Positions 14,054-16,904 of a DNA stretch of 16,904 bases are shown here, piece after piece (the first letter of the stretch is position 1; each line of letters starts with the position of its first letter). The notes below the pieces were generated by a model. That model saw only the letters and a list, made by a program, of their open reading frames with translations, searched no databases and was not told the DNA's origin. Source of the DNA: DASUPK01 sp036377415 (lineage in GTDB: Bacteria; Actinomycetota; Thermoleophilia; Solirubrobacterales; 70-9); NCBI GenBank assembly GCA_036377415.1, contig DASUYK010000022.1, forward strand, positions 1 through 16,904. Reading direction: 5' to 3'. The translations under genes and the position numbers were made by a program.

Positions 14054-14796
14054 TGGGACGGCTGGACGGAAAGGTCTGCGTGATCACCGGCGCCGCAAGC
14101 GGGATCGGGGCGGAGACCGCCCGGCTGTTCGCCGAGGAGGGCGCGCGGGTCGTCGGCGTCGACCTCGCCGAGGGAACCGAGGGGGAGCTGAACCTGCAGG
14201 CCGACGTCGCCGACGAGGATGCGGTCCGCGAGATGTACGCGAAGGCGGCCGAGGAAATGGGCCGGATCGACGTCCTCTTCAACAACGCCGGGATCAGCCC
14301 GGACGACGACGTCTCGGTGCTCGAGACGTCGGTCGACGCGTGGCAGCGTGTCCAGGACGTCAACCTGAGGTCCGTCTTCCTCTGCTGCAAGCACGGCATC
14401 CCCCACCTGCTGGAATCCGGTGGCGGGTCGGTGATCAACACCGCCTCGTTCGTCGCCGTGATGGGCGCGGCCACCTCCCAGATCTCCTATACGGCGTCGA
14501 AGGGCGGAGTTCTGGCGCTCTCCCGCGAGCTCGGCGTCGAGTTCGGCACGCGGGGGGTCCGGGTGAACGCGCTCTGTCCCGGGCCGGTCAACACACCCCT
14601 GCTCCAGGACCTGTTCGCGAAGGACCCCGAGAAGGCGGAGCGCCGCCTCGTCCACCTGCCGATGGGCCGGTTCGCCGAGGCGCGGGAGATCGCCCAGGGC
14701 GCCCTCTTCCTCGCGAGCGACGAGAGCTCCTACGTCACCGCCTCAACCTTCCTCGTGGACGGTGGCCTCTCGGGCGCGTACGTCACACCGGAGTAA
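14053..14796 (+). CDS. Short-chain dehydrogenase/reductase (SDR)
   Basis: 247 residues, classical SDR. Cofactor motif TGAASGIG (12-19), D37 after the second strand (GVDLAE, suggesting NAD preference), NNAG (77-80), N104, S132, and Y146-x3-K150 (YTASK) are present, as is the CPGPVNTP segment (175-182) and the closing VDGG. The enzyme oxidises an alcohol or reduces a carbonyl in the cytosol; the substrate cannot be read. Its ATG shares a base with the aldehyde dehydrogenase stop, so both are made together. An alcohol-to-aldehyde step would feed the aldehyde dehydrogenase. It could also be a general 3-oxoacyl reductase-like enzyme. A strong hairpin follows 8 bases after the stop. Confidence 0.92.
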   Translation: MGRLDGKVCVITGAASGIGAETARLFAEEGARVVGVDLAEGTEGELNLQADVADEDAVREMYAKAAEEMGRIDVLFNNAGISPDDDVSVLETSVDAWQRVQDVNLRSVFLCCKHGIPHLLESGGGSVINTASFVAVMGAATSQISYTASKGGVLALSRELGVEFGTRGVRVNALCPGPVNTPLLQDLFAKDPEKAERRLVHLPMGRFAEAREIAQGALFLASDESSYVTASTFLVDGGLSGAYVTPE

Positions 14797-14803
14797 TCCC
14801 CCG

Positions 14804-14832
14804 GCGGGGCGAACCTGAGGCTCGCCCCGCTT
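14804..14832 (+). terminator. Hairpin terminator after the SDR gene
   Basis: GCGGGGCGA (14804-14812) pairs perfectly with TCGCCCCGC (14822-14830) around a nine-base loop, followed by TT. The uridine run is short, as is common in GC-rich actinobacteria. It separates the aldehyde dehydrogenase/SDR unit from the next genes. Confidence 0.6.
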
Positions 14833-14846
14833 ATGCCGGTGGGACA

Positions 14847-15182
14847 ATGGCCGCGATGTCCGACCGCGAGATATTCGAACGCATCGATCGCCGGCTTGAG
14901 CATGGCGACGAGTTGATCGCATCCTGCCGCGACTCTCTCGATCGCAACAGCGAGGCGTTCGAGCGCTTCATCTCAACGATCGACCGGCTGGACAACCGGC
15001 TTGACCAATTCGACGACCGCCTCGCGACGGGGAACGCTTTCATCGCGGACATGGTGCGACGGGTTGAGGTTGCCGGTCAGAGGTCGGATGCCCTGTTCGA
15101 GCACATGATCGGTCGGCTCGACGCCTTGACCGAGGCGGTGATGCGGATGCTCGATCGACTCGACGGCCCCGCCACCGCCTAG
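14847..15182 (+). CDS. Small coiled-coil hypothetical protein
   Basis: 111 residues, no named domain recognised. It is almost wholly helical and strongly charged, with heptad-like repeats (RIDRRLEHGDELI, TIDRLDNRLDQFDDRL, MIGRLDALTEAVMRMLDRLD), no membrane segment and no signal. It probably forms a coiled-coil oligomer. The ATG at 14847 has GGTGGGA three bases upstream; the ATG at 14856 is the alternative. TATGCC just after the terminator might be its own -10. It precedes a DUF4383-like membrane protein by 14 bases and may be co-expressed with it. Codon use is slightly less GC-rich at the third position than its neighbours, so it may be a lineage-specific or recently acquired gene. Function unknown. 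Confidence 0.75.
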   Translation: MAAMSDREIFERIDRRLEHGDELIASCRDSLDRNSEAFERFISTIDRLDNRLDQFDDRLATGNAFIADMVRRVEVAGQRSDALFEHMIGRLDALTEAVMRMLDRLDGPATA

Positions 15183-15196
15183 GGGGACGAGGTTCC

Positions 15197-15709
15197 GTGG
15201 ACCCGCGAGAGGCTCCACCGCCCGCTTTGAGGAGGTCTCCGATCGCCACTGCAGCCAGACCCCAGCCGACGCGCGTACTCGAGCTCGAGCGCCCGCTGAA
15301 GCCGGTCCAGTGGGCGGCGATCATCGGATCGGTCGCCGTCCTCGTCTGGAGCGTTCCCGGGATCATCGTCAATCCCGACTTCGCCACCGGCGACTCGGCG
15401 ACCGCCGAGCGGGTGCTCGGGGTCGACATGAACGGATGGCATGCGCTCTCGGGCTTCCTGGTCGCTATCCCCGGGTTCTTCGCCGCCCTTCGGCCCACCT
15501 GGGCGGCGCTGTTCGACCTCGCCGCGGCGGGGTCGCTGATCGCCACCGCGATCTGGGCACTGCTCGACACCCAGGTCGCGGGCGGCCTCTTCTACTTCCC
15601 GAACGGGGAGGCCGACGCACTCCTTCACTTCGGCACGTCCGCGATCTTCCTCGCCGGCGCCGTCCACTACGGCCTCACGGGAGGCCGACCCGCACCGGCC
15701 CGGCGCTAG
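15197..15709 (+). CDS. DUF4383-like membrane protein
   Basis: 170 residues with a soluble 35-residue N-terminus and four hydrophobic segments (about 39-60, 80-98, 103-125, 140-160). The pattern PGIIVN...ERVLGVDMNGWHAL...G, a loop of acidic and aromatic residues, and the final LLHFGTSAIFLAGAVHYG resemble the actinobacterial DUF4383 family of four-helix membrane proteins, whose function is not known. The GTG at 15197 has GACGAGG four bases upstream. AGGAGGT occurs inside the frame at 15229-15235 with no usual start codon after it. The stop shares CTAG with the convergent amidotransferase gene. Signal for a role: none; membrane location is clear. Confidence 0.75.
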   Translation: MDPREAPPPALRRSPIATAARPQPTRVLELERPLKPVQWAAIIGSVAVLVWSVPGIIVNPDFATGDSATAERVLGVDMNGWHALSGFLVAIPGFFAALRPTWAALFDLAAAGSLIATAIWALLDTQVAGGLFYFPNGEADALLHFGTSAIFLAGAVHYGLTGGRPAPARR

Positions 15710-16410
15710 CCGAGCAGGTCGAGAAACCGCCCGCAGAGCTCGCGGCCGACCTGGTTCCACGCCCCGATCCTCTCCCGCGTCTCGGAGCGGAACCGATCCG
15801 GGTCGACGCCGATCCGCACGGCGTCCTCGTCCTGGCGCCACTCGTCGATCCACCTCTCGGCGTCGCCGGCGGGGACCTCGGCGTGGAACTGGATCGCGTA
15901 GACGCGGTCGCCGATCCGGTAGGCCTGGGGGCAAACCGGGCTGCGCGCGAGGATCGCCGCATCCGGAGGCGGGACCGCCTCGTAGCTGTGCCACTGAAAG
16001 CCGGTCACGCTCGGCGCGAGCGGCCCGATCACGGGATCGTCGCGGCCCTCCGGGGTCACCTCGATCTCATACCAGCCGATCTCCGGCTCGCTCGCCCGGC
16101 GCGCCGATCCCCCGGCGGCCTCCGCGAGCAGCTGGCAGCCGAGGCAGACCGCGAGGATCGGCATCCCGTCGTCGAGGATCGCCGCGAGGAAATCCTTCTC
16201 GAAGCGCAGCCACGGGTGGAGCTCCTCCTGGTCGGCGTGCATCGCGCCACCGAAGGTGAGGACCGCGGCGTACTCGGCGATCTCGAGCGGGGGCCCGGTC
16301 CCGCGCTCGCTCAGCATCCACTCGTGGAGCTCGATCCCGCGCTCACGGATCTCGTCGGCGAACACGCCGGGGCCGGCATCGGCTTGATGGGAGATCACGA
16401 GGACTCGCAT
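15706..16410 (-). CDS. Type 1 glutamine amidotransferase-like protein
   Basis: 234 residues with the class I amidotransferase fold: LTFGGAMHADQ (51-61), nucleophile C89 in AVCLGCQLLAEA, and H176 and E178 in IQFHAEV. WHSYE (140-144) is the substrate-side motif of the GMP-synthase-like stand-alone subgroup (COG0518-like). These hydrolyse glutamine or gamma-glutamyl amides; the partner or substrate is not known. ATG at 16410 with no Shine-Dalgarno. It is divergent from ridA (36 bases between starts) and convergent with the DUF4383-like gene. It could help the nearby gamma-glutamylation route, though the C26 hydrolase is the better candidate for the release step. Confidence 0.88.
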   Translation of the reverse strand: MRVLVISHQADAGPGVFADEIRERGIELHEWMLSERGTGPPLEIAEYAAVLTFGGAMHADQEELHPWLRFEKDFLAAILDDGMPILAVCLGCQLLAEAAGGSARRASEPEIGWYEIEVTPEGRDDPVIGPLAPSVTGFQWHSYEAVPPPDAAILARSPVCPQAYRIGDRVYAIQFHAEVPAGDAERWIDEWRQDEDAVRIGVDPDRFRSETRERIGAWNQVGRELCGRFLDLLG

Positions 16411-16433
16411 CCAATGGATTTTGCCCGGTGCTC

Positions 16434-16439
16434 TAGATT
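16434..16439 (+). promoter_or_regulatory. Candidate -10 box (TAGATT) for ridA
   Basis: TAGATT fits TAnnnT and lies seven bases before the GTG at 16447; no Shine-Dalgarno follows. This supports the GTG, not the in-frame ATG at 16414, as the start and a leaderless mRNA. Confidence 0.4.
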
Positions 16440-16446
16440 CGGCGAT

Positions 16447-16857
16447 GTGGACGCCTCAGATCGGCTCAGGCGGGTGATCGAGACCGGCGAGGCGCCGGCC
16501 CCGATCGGCCCCTACTCCCAGGGCGTTGTCGCGAACGGCGTCCTCTACTGCAGCGGCCAGGTGCCGCTCGACCCGCAGAGCGGCGAGCTGGTCAAGGGCG
16601 GAGTCGCGGAGCAGGCCCGCCGCTGCCTCGAGAGCCTCGACGCCGTCTGCCGGGCGGCCGGGACGCGGCTCTCGGAGGCGGCGAGGATCGGCATCTACCT
16701 CACCGACATGGCCACGTTCGGAGAGCTGAACGAGGTCTACGCGACGTTCTTCTCTGAGCCCTGCCCCGTGCGCACCACGATCGGCGTCGCCTCGCTGCCG
16801 AAGGGTGCCCTGGTCGAGATGGACGCGACCGTCCCGCTCCCCGCCGGTTCCGAGTGA
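16447..16857 (+). CDS. ridA: RidA/YjgF/UK114 family enamine/imine deaminase
   Basis: 136 residues, normal for RidA. The N-terminal motif APAPIGPYSQGV (16-27), the C-terminal PVRTTIGVASLPKGALVEMDA with R109 (binding the substrate carboxylate) and E124, and the LYCSGQVPLDP strand are diagnostic. RidA forms trimers in the cytosol and hydrolyses reactive enamine/imine intermediates, such as 2-aminoacrylate released by PLP enzymes, to keto acids and ammonia. GTG at 16447 is chosen because it gives the family's usual N-terminal length and lies just after a TAGATT box. The in-frame ATG at 16414 would add 11 residues. The stop overlaps the ATG of the next gene (TGATG). Confidence 0.93.
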   Translation: MDASDRLRRVIETGEAPAPIGPYSQGVVANGVLYCSGQVPLDPQSGELVKGGVAEQARRCLESLDAVCRAAGTRLSEAARIGIYLTDMATFGELNEVYATFFSEPCPVRTTIGVASLPKGALVEMDATVPLPAGSE

Positions 16858-16904
16858 TGGAGCCGGCGGAGGAGGAGGTCTCGCTCGATCGGATTCGGCG
16901 GGCG
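16857..16904 (+). CDS. Start of a coupled gene, possibly threonine dehydratase (partial)
   Basis: ATG at 16857 overlaps the ridA stop by one base and the frame stays open for 16 codons to the edge (MEPAEEEVSLDRIRRA). VSLDRIRRA resembles the N-terminus of threonine/serine dehydratases, which usually have a V-[ST]-L-x-D-I-x-x-A stretch. The pairing would make sense, since RidA clears the enamine that dehydratases release. Only 16 residues are visible, so the family is a guess, while the existence of the gene is reasonably supported by the coupling. Confidence 0.5.
   Translation, partial: MEPAEEEVSLDRIRRA

Overview
The window is a 16.9-kb piece of a very GC-rich bacterial chromosome with densely packed, often overlapping genes, strong G/C third-position bias, frequent GTG starts and several starts that look leaderless. 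Gene content and protein style fit an actinobacterium, most likely of the Thermoleophilia/Solirubrobacterales type. This placement is inferred from style; no rRNA marker is present. I see no tRNA, rRNA, CRISPR array, insertion sequence or phage gene, and no gene-free stretch above 300 bases.

Layout: (1) 1-1319, minus: an FAD-dependent oxidoreductase cut by the left edge, with the start of a BFD-type iron-sulfur domain. (2) 1360-2073, plus: a class I amidotransferase-fold hydrolase of the PuuD/peptidase C26 family, divergent from the oxidoreductase. (3) 2039-11124, all minus: a complete Kdp high-affinity potassium uptake locus. In transcription order it holds a membrane histidine kinase (the C-terminal half of KdpD), response regulator KdpE, a 74-bp regulatory gap, a 26-residue membrane peptide, KdpF (29 residues), KdpA, KdpC, KdpB, an unrecognised 141-residue protein, the N-terminal half of KdpD (Walker/USP part), and a membrane-anchored USP-like protein. 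Two things stand out. KdpD is split into two genes at the boundary between its cytosolic sensor and membrane parts, with the halves at opposite ends of the locus. The structural order is F-A-C-B instead of F-A-B-C. (4) 11242-14796: a glutamine-synthetase-like ligase (minus) divergent from an aldehyde dehydrogenase and an SDR dehydrogenase (plus, overlapping by one base). (5) 14847-15709, plus: a small coiled-coil protein and a DUF4383-like membrane protein. (6) 15706-16410, minus: a class I glutamine amidotransferase-like protein. (7) 16447-16904, plus: a RidA protein and the first 16 codons of a coupled gene whose N-terminus resembles threonine dehydratase.

How they may work together: the ligase, SDR, aldehyde dehydrogenase, C26 hydrolase and perhaps the FAD enzyme look like a gamma-glutamylation route for an amine or amino alcohol (Puu-like: activate with glutamate, oxidise, release). 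The Kdp locus lies between the hydrolase and the ligase. The Kdp genes form their own unit: split KdpD plus KdpE sense potassium limitation and switch on the KdpFABC pump. The extra USP-like protein and the two micropeptides are probably accessories of that system.
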